This document shows positions 1 through 7,658 of a stretch of DNA of 20,210 nucleotides, piece after piece; position 1 is the stretch's first letter; each line of letters starts with the position of its first letter. The DNA is taken from NCBI GenBank assembly GCA_937889645.1, contig CALBZE010000133.1, positions 1 to 20,210 of the forward strand, in the 5' to 3' direction. This DNA is from an uncultured bacterium. Lineage in GTDB: Bacteria > Gemmatimonadota > Gemmatimonadetes > Longimicrobiales > RSA9. The notes under the pieces were generated by a model. It had not been told where the DNA came from. It was given only the letters and a program-made list of their open reading frames with translations, and did no database searches. The position numbers and the translations under genes were made by a program.

Positions 1-2
1 CG

Positions 3-1112
3 ATGGCGGCGCGCGCCCTCGACCGCTGGATGCCGGCGACGCAGGCGCCGGCGCCAGCGTCGCCCGCGCCTACCCGGTCCGCCGACGACGAGTTCCAGGA
101 GTTCGCCGCGCGCGAGGTCGCCGCGATCGGCGCGGAGATGGACCGGAGCCTGCCGGTCCTGGAGCGCGAGCCGCGCAACCGTGAGCCGCTCAAGGCGATC
201 CTGCGGCGGCAGCGCGCGCTCCTCGGCGCGACCCGGGTCGACGAGCTGCCGCCCGTGGCCGAGGCGCTCCGCGCGATCGACCGGATCTGCCGCCTGATCG
301 CGCGGCAGGACGTGGCCGTCGAAGGGGATTGGTTCGAGCTGTTCCGCGCGGCGCGCCGCGTCCTGGCCGAATCGGTCGAAGGGCTGGTCGCCGGGACGCC
401 GCCGACCGAGACGCCGTCGCTCCCGGCGCTCCGCCGCATCCGCGACGGCCTGCTCGACCGGTACGGCGTGCTCCAGGACGCTCCGCGGCCGCAGATGCCC
501 GCCGGCGTCGAGCCGCCCAAGAACGTCGGCGAGTTCTTCCACCACGAGGCCGGCGTGCTCCTCGCCCGGATCGAGCGCATGGCCGGTGACCTCGAGCGTG
601 CGCCGGGCGACCGCCAGCTCGTGCTGCGGCGCGAGCTGCAGGCCGCGCTCGCCGCGCTGCGCGACACCGCGCTCGGGCTCGGCTTCGGCCGCACCGCCCG
701 CATGGCCGACACCGCACTCGCCCGCGTCGGCGGGAGCACGGCGTCCGAGGTGCTCGACCTCCTGCCGAGTCTGCGCGAGACGATCGAGTCCGACCAGCCG
801 GTCTCGGTCTCCGCCGCGCGAGCCGCGGGGGAAGGGGAGGACACGGAGCCGGAGGCGATATCGGAACCGGCGCCCTCGCACGACGGCGCGGCGGCCGCCG
901 CCGACGGACGCGCGGCCGCCTCCGACCACGCCGTGGGCGCCGCGTCGGGCGACGGCGCCGTCCCCATCACCAACCTGGTCTATCGCGGCGCCGCGCTGGT
1001 GCAGCGCGCCGAAGAGCTCCGCCCGACCCTCGAGCGGGCGCTCGCGGGGAACGTCGAGGCGCTCGAGGCGCTCGACGAGCTGTACGACCTGATCCGCCAG
1101 GGGAGCCTGTGA
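3..1112 (+). CDS. Helical-bundle protein with two degenerate Hpt-like regions, 5'-truncated
   Basis: The frame is open to the window edge. The first in-frame ATG is followed by an Ala/Pro-rich stretch (about residues 11-26) that looks like an interdomain linker, so the true start probably lies upstream and this is the C-terminal part of a longer protein. Two alpha-helical regions follow, about residues 28-130 and 175-260. The segments around LRRQRALLGATRVDELP and LRDTALGLGFGRTARMADTA have the hydrophobic and Gly/Ala spacing of histidine phosphotransfer (Hpt/CheA P1) bundles, but no histidine sits at the expected phospho-acceptor position. A low-complexity acidic/Ala linker (about 270-315) precedes a short C-terminal helical piece. 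The stop overlaps the next gene's GTG by 4 bases, so the two are probably co-translated. A role in chemotaxis-like or two-component signalling is inference only; a structural helical protein is equally possible. Confidence 0.5.
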   Translation: MAARALDRWMPATQAPAPASPAPTRSADDEFQEFAAREVAAIGAEMDRSLPVLEREPRNREPLKAILRRQRALLGATRVDELPPVAEALRAIDRICRLIARQDVAVEGDWFELFRAARRVLAESVEGLVAGTPPTETPSLPALRRIRDGLLDRYGVLQDAPRPQMPAGVEPPKNVGEFFHHEAGVLLARIERMAGDLERAPGDRQLVLRRELQAALAALRDTALGLGFGRTARMADTALARVGGSTASEVLDLLPSLRETIESDQPVSVSAARAAGEGEDTEPEAISEPAPSHDGAAAAADGRAAASDHAVGAASGDGAVPITNLVYRGAALVQRAEELRPTLERALAGNVEALEALDELYDLIRQGSL

Positions 1113-2203
1113 CCCACGGCAAGCGCCGGTCACGCCTCGACTGGAAGGCGGTCGTCGGAATCGCGCTCGGGGTCGGGCTCCTCGCCTACACGCTCCGCGA
1201 CGTCCACGCGGCCGAGGTGCTCGGCGAGATCCGCCGCGCGGACCCGTGGCTCTTCCTTCTCGGCGTCGCTCTCACCACCGCGCCGATGGCGATCCGGGCG
1301 TGGCGGTGGAAGGCGCTGCTCGAGCCGGTCCGCGCCGGGACCGCGTTCCGCTCCCGGTTCCGCGCGACGATGATCGGGTTCATGGGCAACAACCTGCTCC
1401 CGGCGCGCGTCGGCGAGTTCGCCCGGGCGTACGTGCTCTCGCGGCTGGAAGCCGTCCCGGTCGCCGCGTCGCTCGGGACGCTGGTCCTCGAGCGGGTGTT
1501 CGACGGCGTAATCGTCGTCTCGTTCCTCTTCCTGGCGATGGCGCTCCCCGGCTTCCCGGCGCTCGACGCCGTCGGCGTGGACGACCCCGCCGCCGCGGGC
1601 CGGGCGGTGATCGTGCTCCTGGTCGTCCTGCTGGTGGTCCTGGGCGCGCTCGTCGCGTGGCCGCAGCGTGCCGTGGCGGCGGCGGATGCCGTGGTCCGGC
1701 ACGTCCTCCCGGATGCGGTCCGACGCCCGGTCATCGACGCGCTCGAAGCGTTCGTCGCGGGGATCGGCTCGCTGCGCGACCCGCGCCTGGTCCTCCGCGC
1801 CGCGCACTGGTCGGTCTGGGCGTGGATCGTCCCCGGGCTCGGCTTCTGGTTCGGATTCCTGGCGTTCGACATCCACGTCCCGTTCGCCGCGGCGCTGTTC
1901 CTCCAGTCGCTCATCGCGCTCGCGGTGTCGCTCCCGTCCGCGCCCGGCTTCTTCGGGCTGTGGGAGTGGGCGGCGCGGCTGGGGTTGCACGTCATCTACG
2001 GCGTGCCGGTCGAGAAGGCGATGGGCTTCGCGATCGGGTTCCACATGGGCGGCTTCCTCGCCGTGTCCATCTGGGGCCTCGTGCACGTCTGGCAGCTCGG
2101 GCTCTCCTGGCGCGACGTCGGGCGGGGCGAGGCCGCGGTGGAAGTGGCGGTCGAGACCGGCGCGGCGTCGCCTGCCGGCGGCCAACCGGAGGGGCGGCCG
2201 TGA
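1109..2203 (+). CDS. Flippase-like integral membrane protein (LPG-synthase TM / UPF0104 family)
   Basis: A 364-aa polytopic membrane protein of the lysylphosphatidylglycerol synthase transmembrane-domain family (UPF0104, AglD-like). Family hallmarks visible are an N-terminal helix (GIALGVGLLAYTLRDV), a WRWKALLEP segment near residue 67, the conserved GFMGNNLLPARVGEFARAYVL block (about 87-107), LVLERVFDG near 124, and a C-terminal PSAPGFFGLWEWAA block near 276. About seven or eight hydrophobic segments are evident. There is no C-terminal lysyl-transferase domain, so it is not a full MprF. Family members are thought to move or modify lipid-linked molecules, and the substrate here is unknown. 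GTG was chosen as start because it overlaps the upstream TGA (GTGA). The 3' end likewise overlaps the ispE start, so the gene sits inside a three-gene transcription unit. Confidence 0.85.
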   Translation: MTHGKRRSRLDWKAVVGIALGVGLLAYTLRDVHAAEVLGEIRRADPWLFLLGVALTTAPMAIRAWRWKALLEPVRAGTAFRSRFRATMIGFMGNNLLPARVGEFARAYVLSRLEAVPVAASLGTLVLERVFDGVIVVSFLFLAMALPGFPALDAVGVDDPAAAGRAVIVLLVVLLVVLGALVAWPQRAVAAADAVVRHVLPDAVRRPVIDALEAFVAGIGSLRDPRLVLRAAHWSVWAWIVPGLGFWFGFLAFDIHVPFAAALFLQSLIALAVSLPSAPGFFGLWEWAARLGLHVIYGVPVEKAMGFAIGFHMGGFLAVSIWGLVHVWQLGLSWRDVGRGEAAVEVAVETGAASPAGGQPEGRP

Positions 2204-3090
2204 GCACGGCTCCGGAACGGCCGGGCAGCACGATCGTCCGTCGCGCACCCGCCAAGGTCAACCTCACGCTGCGCGTCCTCGCCCGCGAGGAATCGGGCTA
2301 TCACCAGTTGGAGACGCTCTTCTGCGGGCTCGAGCTCGCCGACACGCTCGAGCTGCGCCCCGGCGGCGCCGGGATCCGACTCGAGGTCGAGGGCGCGGAG
2401 CTCGGTCCCATCGAGGACAACCTGGTCGTCCGCGCCGCGCGCGCGTTCGAGCGGGCGACGGGGCGGATGGTCGACGTCGCGATCCGGCTGCGCAAAGAGA
2501 TCCCCGCGGGCGCGGGGCTCGGCGGCGGCTCTAGCGATGCGGCCGCGACGCTCGACGCGCTGAACGACCTCCACGGCCGGCCGCTGGACGACGCCGCGCT
2601 GGTTGATATCGCCGCGCAGCTCGGGAGCGACGTCGCCTTCTTCCTCTGCCGTTCCCCGCTCGCCCTCGCCTGGGGCCGCGGCGAGCGCCTGCTCCCGATC
2701 CCGCCGCTGCCGCGGGCCCCCGTCCTGCTGGCGGTGCCCGGCTTCGCGATCCCTACGCCCGACGCTTACCGCGATCTGGCCGCGTATCGCGCGGCGACCG
2801 GGGCGCGCGCGGGCGCCGCGGTCATCCCGCCCGCCGCGCTCGCGTCCTGGGACGAAGTGGCCCGCGCCGCGGTAAACGACTTCGAGCCGCCCACCTTCGC
2901 CCGGTTCCCCGAGCTGGCGGAGCTGAAGCGGCTCCTCCTCGAGGCCGGCGCGCGCATCGCGCTACTCTCCGGGAGCGGCTCCGCCCTCTTCGGTGTCTTC
3001 CCCGACGAGAAGCAACGCGACGACGCCGCCATGGCGCTGGAGTCGCACGGGACCGGCCTTCGCGTCATCCACACGGCGACCGCGGCCTAG
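2200..3090 (+). CDS. ispE: 4-diphosphocytidyl-2-C-methyl-D-erythritol kinase
   Basis: IspE phosphorylates the 2-hydroxyl of CDP-methylerythritol with ATP in the cytoplasm, a step in the MEP route to isoprenoid precursors. The 296-aa product shows the GHMP-kinase pattern: RRAPAKVNLTLRVL with Lys19 near the N-terminus, the substrate-contact region GYHQLETLF, the ATP-binding glycine-rich loop PAGAGLGGGSSDAA (about residues 104-117), LGSDVAFFL with the probable catalytic Asp144, and the C-terminal LLSGSGSALFGVF motif. Length is normal for the family. GTG at 2200 was chosen because it overlaps the preceding TGA as GTGA, GGAGGGG lies just upstream, and the family N-terminus follows at once; a longer in-frame extension runs inside the preceding gene and is spurious. 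The tRNA-Gln gene follows, an arrangement I recall from several phyla. Confidence 0.95.
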   Translation: MSTAPERPGSTIVRRAPAKVNLTLRVLAREESGYHQLETLFCGLELADTLELRPGGAGIRLEVEGAELGPIEDNLVVRAARAFERATGRMVDVAIRLRKEIPAGAGLGGGSSDAAATLDALNDLHGRPLDDAALVDIAAQLGSDVAFFLCRSPLALAWGRGERLLPIPPLPRAPVLLAVPGFAIPTPDAYRDLAAYRAATGARAGAAVIPPAALASWDEVARAAVNDFEPPTFARFPELAELKRLLLEAGARIALLSGSGSALFGVFPDEKQRDDAAMALESHGTGLRVIHTATAA

Positions 3091-3135
3091 CGAATCGATG
3101 CGCCGGCTCTGCCGGCCCGGACGCCGGCATCGCGA

Positions 3136-3164
3136 TTGATCGCGGCGCGCATTTCCGTTATCTT
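3136..3164 (+). promoter_or_regulatory. Probable sigma70-type promoter of tRNA-Gln
   Basis: TTGATC (3136-3141) and TATCTT (3159-3164) are separated by 17 bases, each matching 4 of 6 positions of the vegetative consensus. The start of transcription would fall about 15 bases before the tRNA 5' end. The stretch is visibly more AT-rich than the genes around it. Confidence 0.5.
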
Positions 3165-3186
3165 CCAAATCTGGCGTCGTTTTCGG

Positions 3187-3257
3187 TGCCCGGTGGTGTA
3201 ACGGCAGCACAGGGGACTTTGGATCCCTTGATCCAGGTTCGAGTCCTGGCCGGGCAG
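3187..3257 (+). tRNA. tRNA-Gln (anticodon TTG)
   Basis: The cloverleaf folds by hand. The acceptor stem is TGCCCGG with CCGGGCA and discriminator G at 3257. The D stem is GTGT/GCAC with a short loop holding GG. The anticodon stem is GGGGA/TCCCT with the 7-base loop CTTTGGA, giving anticodon TTG (glutamine). The variable region is short, and the T arm is CCAGG-TTCGAGT-CCTGG. CCA is not encoded; TCG follows the discriminator, so CCA must be added after transcription. The pair T1-A72 with G73 is typical of tRNA-Gln. The gene lies between ispE and the kinase/prs region and appears to be transcribed from its own promoter into a strong hairpin. Confidence 0.96.
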
Positions 3258-3297
3258 TCGTGAAATCGATTGGACGGCAAGCGGCGACGCCGGTCGC

Positions 3298-3337
3298 AAG
3301 GGCCCGGTCACCGCGCTCACGCGGTGACCGGGCCCTT
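3298..3337 (+). terminator. Perfect 18-bp hairpin downstream of tRNA-Gln
   Basis: The arm 3298-3315 (begins AAGGGCCCGG) pairs without mismatch to 3320-3337 across a 4-base loop CTCA. The sequence after it (CGCTGTTT) is only weakly T-rich. The position, 40 bases after the tRNA and just before the next promoter, suits an intrinsic terminator. The symmetric arms could also act on the opposite strand. Confidence 0.75.
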
Positions 3338-3342
3338 CGCTG

Positions 3343-3371
3343 TTTCCATCCGCGGCGCGGCATCGTATACT
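3343..3371 (+). promoter_or_regulatory. Probable promoter of the hybrid kinase
   Basis: TTTCCA (3343-3348) and TATACT (3366-3371) are spaced by 17 bases, each with 4 or 5 of 6 consensus matches. It begins right after the tRNA terminator hairpin. It would give a leader of about 130 bases before the TTG start. That leader contains the palindrome GACCGCGGTC (3440-3449) and hairpins at 3457-3470 and 3471-3494; the last ends just before the AGGGAGGAG ribosome binding site. Confidence 0.5.
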
Positions 3372-3508
3372 ACGGCCGCTCTCCGGAGGCATAGCCGCGC
3401 GGCGATGCGGCCAGTATCCACGACGGAACCGCGTGCAGCGACCGCGGTCCGCGATGGGATCTCGCGATCCGGGCGTCACCCATCCAGGACGCCCGAGGGA
3501 GGAGCTCG

Positions 3509-5920
3509 TTGCTCGTGTCACAACCCGTTCGCGTCGTCCTCGCCGGGGTGCTCTTCCTCCTCGCCACGCAGCTCGGCGTGGCGCTGGAATTCGCAGATGA
3601 AGCGACGACGTTCCGCGCCGCGTCCGGCGTCGCTCTGGCGGTCGTCCTCCTCTGGGGTTACGGGGTCCTCCCCGCGATCTTCGCGATACAACTGGTTGTC
3701 GGGCTGCTCCGCGGATCGCCGCTCGCCGCGGCGCTGGCGATGGGCGTGGCCGCGACGCTCAGCGCGTTCGTCGGCGCCTACGCCGTCCGGAGGATCGTGG
3801 GCCCGGAGAGCCGGTTCGACCGGGTCCGCGACGTCCTCGTCCTCCTCGTGGTCGCGGTCGTCGCGACCGCGCTCTGCCCTACCGTCGCATTGACGCTCCG
3901 GGGGGTGACCGGCGTCGACCCCTGGGACGGCTTCGCGCGGCGGTGGAGCGTGGAGTGGCTCGGCGACATGGCGGGCGCGGTAATCGCGGCGCCGGCGCTC
4001 CTCGTCTGGGCGCGCGACCCGCGGCCCGGTACGATCGGCGCCAGTCGCGCGGAGTTCGTCGCGCTCCACGCCTCGCTGGTCGCCTTCCTCATCCTCGCGT
4101 TCGACGTCGTCCACCCCGCGTACGCGGGCTACGCGCTCGCGTTCGTGGCGGTCCCGTACGTGATCTGGACCGTGCTCCGCTTCGGGCAGCACGGCGCGGT
4201 CGCGACGATCCTCGTCTTCGCCACCATCGCGACGTGGGAGACGATGCACGGCCAGGGGCCGTTCTCGCAGCAGGGCGTCGTGGCCAACTCGATCTATTTC
4301 CAGGCGTTCGTCGTCGTCCTCTCGCTGGGCACGCAGATCCTGGCCGCGGCGATCGCGGAGCGCGAGCGCGCGCGCGAGGAGCTCGGGTTCCAGATGTCGC
4401 TCCTCGAGGCGCAGCACGAGGGCGCGATCGACGGCATCATCGTCTCGGGCGAAGACGGCGTCGTCCGCATCGCCAACCGGCGATTCGCCGAGCTGTGGAG
4501 CTGCCCCGGCGACCCCGTCGGCTCCACGATCGACGTGTGCTTCGCCCACATCCGCGAGCGCCTCGCGGAGCCGCAGCCGTTCCTCGTCCGCGTCGCGCAG
4601 CTCGCCGCGCGCCCGACCGAGCGGGGCAGCGGCGAGATCGTCCTCGTCGACGGTCGCACCTTCGAGTGGCATGCCGCACCGATCCACGGGCACAACGGCG
4701 CGAGCTACGCCCGCGCCTGGTTCTTCCGCGACATCACCGAGCGTCGTCGCCTCGAGGAACAGCTCCGGCAGGCGCAGAAGATGGAGGCCGTGGGTCGGCT
4801 GGCCGGCGGGATCGCCCACGACTTCAACAACTTCCTCACCGCGGTGCAGGGGCGCGCGCGCCTCCTCCTCGAGGACGTTGGGCCGGACGATCCGATCCGC
4901 ACCGACCTCGTCGAGATCCGCGATGCCGCCGACCGCGCGGCTTCGCTCACGCGCCAGCTCCTGGCCTTCGGCAGGAAGCAGGTCTCCCAACCTCGCGTGA
5001 TCGACCTGAACGCGGTCGTCGGCGACACGGTCCGCATGCTCCGCCGGTTGATCGGCGAGGACATCGAGATGGTCACCGCCCTCGATCCCGCGCTCGGCCA
5101 CGTCCGCGCCGATCCGGGCCAGATGCAGCAGGTGGTCATGAACCTGGCGGTGAACGCTCGCGACGCGATGCCCGACGGCGGCCGGATCACCATTTCGACC
5201 GCCAACGCCGAGCGCGCGCCTGCGCACGGCGTAGGAAACGGGGGGTGGCCGGGCGGGTGGGTCGTCCTCTCCGTGCGGGACACCGGGACCGGGATCCCGG
5301 CCGACGTGCGCGAGCACATCTTCGAACCGTTCTTCACGACCAAGCCGCCGGGGAAGGGGACGGGTCTCGGCCTCAGCACCGTCTACGGGATCGTCCAGCA
5401 GAGCAGCGGGCACATCGTCGTCGACAGCGAGGTCGGCCAGGGCACCGACGTGCGCGTCTACCTGCCTCGCGTGGGCAGCCCCGTCGACGCGCTCGATCCC
5501 GAGCCGATCGAGACCGAGCCGCCTCGCGGCGAAGGGCAGACGATCCTCGTGGTCGAGGACGACGCCGCCGTCCGCTCGCTCGCCCGGCGGGTCCTCGAGC
5601 GGGCGGGGTACGTCGTGCACGAGGCCGCCAGCGCCGCGGAAGCGCTCGAACGCTTCGCCGACGCCGTCTGCGACCTGGACCTGCTCCTGACCGACGTGAT
5701 CCTCCCCGGGATGAACGGCCGCGAGCTGGCCGAGCGGTTCCGCTCGCTCTGTCCGGGGCTCGGCGTCGTCTTCATGTCCGGCTACGCGGACGACGAGGTG
5801 CTGAGAGACGCCGCGCGCAACGACCCCGGCGCCTTCCTCGCCAAGCCGTTCTCGCCGGAGTCGCTCGCCCGGGCCGTCTCGAGCGTGCTCCACCCGCGCA
5901 GGACGGTCGCGGGCGGTTGA
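3509..5920 (+). CDS. MASE1-PAS hybrid sensor histidine kinase with C-terminal receiver domain
   Basis: An 803-aa hybrid two-component kinase at the inner membrane. Residues about 5-285 are a polytopic MASE1-type sensor region. A short linker helix (IAERERAREELGFQMSLLEA) leads to a PAS domain (about 298-415). HisKA follows, with the phospho-acceptor in GGIAHDFNN (His437). The HATPase domain has its N box in MNLAVNARDAMPDGG (Asn545/Asn549), a G1 box DTGTGIP, FEPFFTTK, and GKGTGLGLSTVYGIV. The receiver domain (about 677-795) has an acidic pocket VVEDD, phospho-acceptor Asp729 in LLTDVILPGMNG, and KPF near the end. No separate response regulator is adjacent, so phosphotransfer may go to a distant Hpt protein or regulator. 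TTG at 3509 was chosen because AGGGAGGAG lies about 5 bases upstream; GTG at 3515 is the alternative. The stimulus is unknown. It sits between tRNA-Gln and prs, where I recall no such gene in other genomes. Confidence 0.92.
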   Translation: MLVSQPVRVVLAGVLFLLATQLGVALEFADEATTFRAASGVALAVVLLWGYGVLPAIFAIQLVVGLLRGSPLAAALAMGVAATLSAFVGAYAVRRIVGPESRFDRVRDVLVLLVVAVVATALCPTVALTLRGVTGVDPWDGFARRWSVEWLGDMAGAVIAAPALLVWARDPRPGTIGASRAEFVALHASLVAFLILAFDVVHPAYAGYALAFVAVPYVIWTVLRFGQHGAVATILVFATIATWETMHGQGPFSQQGVVANSIYFQAFVVVLSLGTQILAAAIAERERAREELGFQMSLLEAQHEGAIDGIIVSGEDGVVRIANRRFAELWSCPGDPVGSTIDVCFAHIRERLAEPQPFLVRVAQLAARPTERGSGEIVLVDGRTFEWHAAPIHGHNGASYARAWFFRDITERRRLEEQLRQAQKMEAVGRLAGGIAHDFNNFLTAVQGRARLLLEDVGPDDPIRTDLVEIRDAADRAASLTRQLLAFGRKQVSQPRVIDLNAVVGDTVRMLRRLIGEDIEMVTALDPALGHVRADPGQMQQVVMNLAVNARDAMPDGGRITISTANAERAPAHGVGNGGWPGGWVVLSVRDTGTGIPADVREHIFEPFFTTKPPGKGTGLGLSTVYGIVQQSSGHIVVDSEVGQGTDVRVYLPRVGSPVDALDPEPIETEPPRGEGQTILVVEDDAAVRSLARRVLERAGYVVHEAASAAEALERFADAVCDLDLLLTDVILPGMNGRELAERFRSLCPGLGVVFMSGYADDEVLRDAARNDPGAFLAKPFSPESLARAVSSVLHPRRTVAGG

Positions 5921-5946
5921 CACGACTGTGCCATTTTCTGTACACT
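5917..5946 (+). promoter_or_regulatory. Strong promoter of prs overlapping the kinase stop codon
   Basis: A perfect TTGACA (5917-5922) is followed 18 bases later by TACACT (5941-5946). The TGA inside TTGACA is the kinase stop codon. The predicted transcript starts about 30 bases before the prs ATG. This is the best vegetative promoter match in the window, as expected for a housekeeping unit prs-rplY-pth. Confidence 0.7.
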
Positions 5947-5982
5947 TCCCGGCTGTCGTCACAAGTGACCCGGTAGCCGAAG

Positions 5983-6939
5983 ATGGTGATGCCTGACCAC
6001 GGATTCCACGGACCGATGCTGCTCCTGGCCGGAACGGCCAACCGCCCACTGGCCGAGGAGATCGCCGAATCCATGGGGCTGCCCCTGGGTGATGTGACGA
6101 TCAAGCGATTCGCCGACGGCGAGATCTTCGTGCGGATCAATCAGAACGCGCGCGGCCGGGATGTCTTCATCATCCAGCCGACGCCGCCGCCGGCGGACAA
6201 CCTGATGGAGGCGCTGCTCCTGGTCGATGCGGCCAAGCGGGCCTCGGCGGCGCGGGTCACGCTGGTGATGCCCTACTACGGCTATGCGCGGCAGGACCGG
6301 AAGGACCAGCCGCGCGTGGCGATCAGCGCGAAGCTGGTGGCGAACCTGATCTCGGCCGCCGGGGTCGACCGCGTGTTGGGAATGGATTTCCACACGCACC
6401 AGATCCAGGGCTTCTTCGACGAGCCGGTCGACCACCTCTACGCGGCGCCCGTGCTGACGGGCTACTTCCGGAAGAAGGGTCTGGAGGACCTCACCGTCGT
6501 GGCGCCGGACGTCGGCGCCGCGAAGATGGCGCGTGGGTACGCGCGGCGTCTGGACGCGCCGATCGCGATCATCGACAAGCGTCGTCCGCAGGCGAACGTC
6601 GCGGAGGTCCTCACGGTGGTGGGCGAGGTCGAGGGGCGGCGGTGCCTGATCGTGGACGACATGATCGACACGGCGGGCACACTGCGCGGCGTGGTCGACG
6701 TGCTCCACGAGCGGGGCGCGAAGGAGATCTACGCCGCGGCGACCCACGCGGTGCTGTCCGGGCCTGCGGTCGAGCGGCTCCAGGATTCGCCCCTGATCGA
6801 AGTCGTGGTGACGAACACGCTCCTGGTGCCCGAGGAGAAGCGATTCCCGAAGCTGACGGTTCTCTCGATCGCGGAGCTGCTGTCCCGGGCGATCCGTTAC
6901 ACCCACTCGAACGAGTCGATCAGCCAGCTTTTCGACTGA
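5983..6939 (+). CDS. prs: Ribose-phosphate pyrophosphokinase
   Basis: Prs makes PRPP from ribose 5-phosphate and ATP, feeding purine, pyrimidine, histidine, tryptophan and NAD synthesis in the cytoplasm. The 318-aa product has normal class I length. It shows the N-terminal substrate segment IKRFADGEIFVRI, the ATP-site flexible loop PYYGYARQDRK (about residues 95-105), the metal-site MDFHTHQIQGFFD (about 130-142), PDVGAAKMA, and the PRPP-binding loop VDDMIDTAGTL with Asp225, Asp226 and Asp229. ATG at 5983 starts an M-V-M-P sequence, and ATG 5989 two codons later is also possible. The Shine-Dalgarno is weak. The gene is followed 17 bases later by rplY, so it probably heads a prs-rplY-pth operon driven by the promoter at 5917-5946. 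Confidence 0.97.
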   Translation: MVMPDHGFHGPMLLLAGTANRPLAEEIAESMGLPLGDVTIKRFADGEIFVRINQNARGRDVFIIQPTPPPADNLMEALLLVDAAKRASAARVTLVMPYYGYARQDRKDQPRVAISAKLVANLISAAGVDRVLGMDFHTHQIQGFFDEPVDHLYAAPVLTGYFRKKGLEDLTVVAPDVGAAKMARGYARRLDAPIAIIDKRRPQANVAEVLTVVGEVEGRRCLIVDDMIDTAGTLRGVVDVLHERGAKEIYAAATHAVLSGPAVERLQDSPLIEVVVTNTLLVPEEKRFPKLTVLSIAELLSRAIRYTHSNESISQLFD

Positions 6940-6956
6940 CGGAAGGAGGGGCGAGT

Positions 6957-7616
6957 ATGGCGACCAATGCCGTTCTGAAGGCGGAGTCCCGTACCGACCA
7001 CGGCAAGAGCGCCGCGCGGCGGTTGCGCGCGGCCGGCCGCGTCCCGGGAGTGGTGTACGGCCACGGCGAGGAGCCGCGCTCTGTGTCCGTCGACGCGCGG
7101 GAGCTGGACCACCTGCTCTCGCGGATCTCGGTAGAGACCAAGTTGATCCAGCTCGAACTGGATGGCCGGCCCGGCGGTCGCGCGCTCGTTCGCGAGGTCC
7201 AGACCCACCCGTACCGGCCCGAAGTGCTGCACGTCGACTTCTACCTGGTCCACGAGGGCGAGCGGGTGAACGTCGAGGTGCCGCTGCACGTGGTCGGCCA
7301 TGCGGAGGGTGTGCGCGAGGGCGGCGTCCTGGACCAGGTCCGACACACGATCGCGGTGCGCTGCCTACCGGACCAGATCCCCGAGGCGATCGAAGTGGAC
7401 GTGACCGCGCTGAAGATCGGCGAATCGATCCACGTTCGGGACGTCGTTCTGCCGAAGGGCGTCGAGTTGCACGACGATCCGGACGGCACGGTCTGCACGG
7501 TCAGCGTGCCGACGGTCGCGGCGCTCGAGTCGGCCGCCGAGACGGGCGAGGGCCCCGGCGGCGAGGTCGAGCCGGAGCTGGTGCGCAAGCGCGGGGCGGA
7601 AGAGGCCGGCGAGTAG
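6957..7616 (+). CDS. rplY: 50S ribosomal protein L25, TL5/Ctc type
   Basis: L25/TL5 binds 5S rRNA in the large ribosomal subunit. The 219-aa product is of the long two-domain TL5/Ctc kind. The N-terminal 5S-binding domain is about residues 1-95 (KSAARRLRAAGRVPGVVYG, then QTHPYRPEVLHVDFYLV). The C-terminal beta domain is about 96-190 (EVPLHVVGHAEGVREGGVLDQ, LPDQIPEAIEVDVTALKIG, IHVRDVVLPKGV). A Gly/Glu-rich tail (about 190-219) follows. ATG at 6957 is preceded at a good distance by GGAAGGAGGGG, one of the clearest ribosome binding sites in the window. It sits between prs and pth, a classic pairing in many bacteria, and is probably co-transcribed with both. Confidence 0.96.
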   Translation: MATNAVLKAESRTDHGKSAARRLRAAGRVPGVVYGHGEEPRSVSVDARELDHLLSRISVETKLIQLELDGRPGGRALVREVQTHPYRPEVLHVDFYLVHEGERVNVEVPLHVVGHAEGVREGGVLDQVRHTIAVRCLPDQIPEAIEVDVTALKIGESIHVRDVVLPKGVELHDDPDGTVCTVSVPTVAALESAAETGEGPGGEVEPELVRKRGAEEAGE

Positions 7617-7658
7617 TGCCGCGGTCCGGGCGGCCGTACAACCGGGGCGGGTGCGTTC

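Noticed and set aside
1246..2199. N-terminal extension of IspE
   Set aside because: The frame is open upstream, but the extension is Arg/Gly/Pro-rich shadow sequence inside the flippase-like gene; the GTGA overlap and family N-terminus fix the start at 2200.
3518..6049. 843-aa open frame on the minus strand
   Set aside because: It is the complement of the hybrid kinase gene; composition is typical of a shadow frame and no domain is recognisable.
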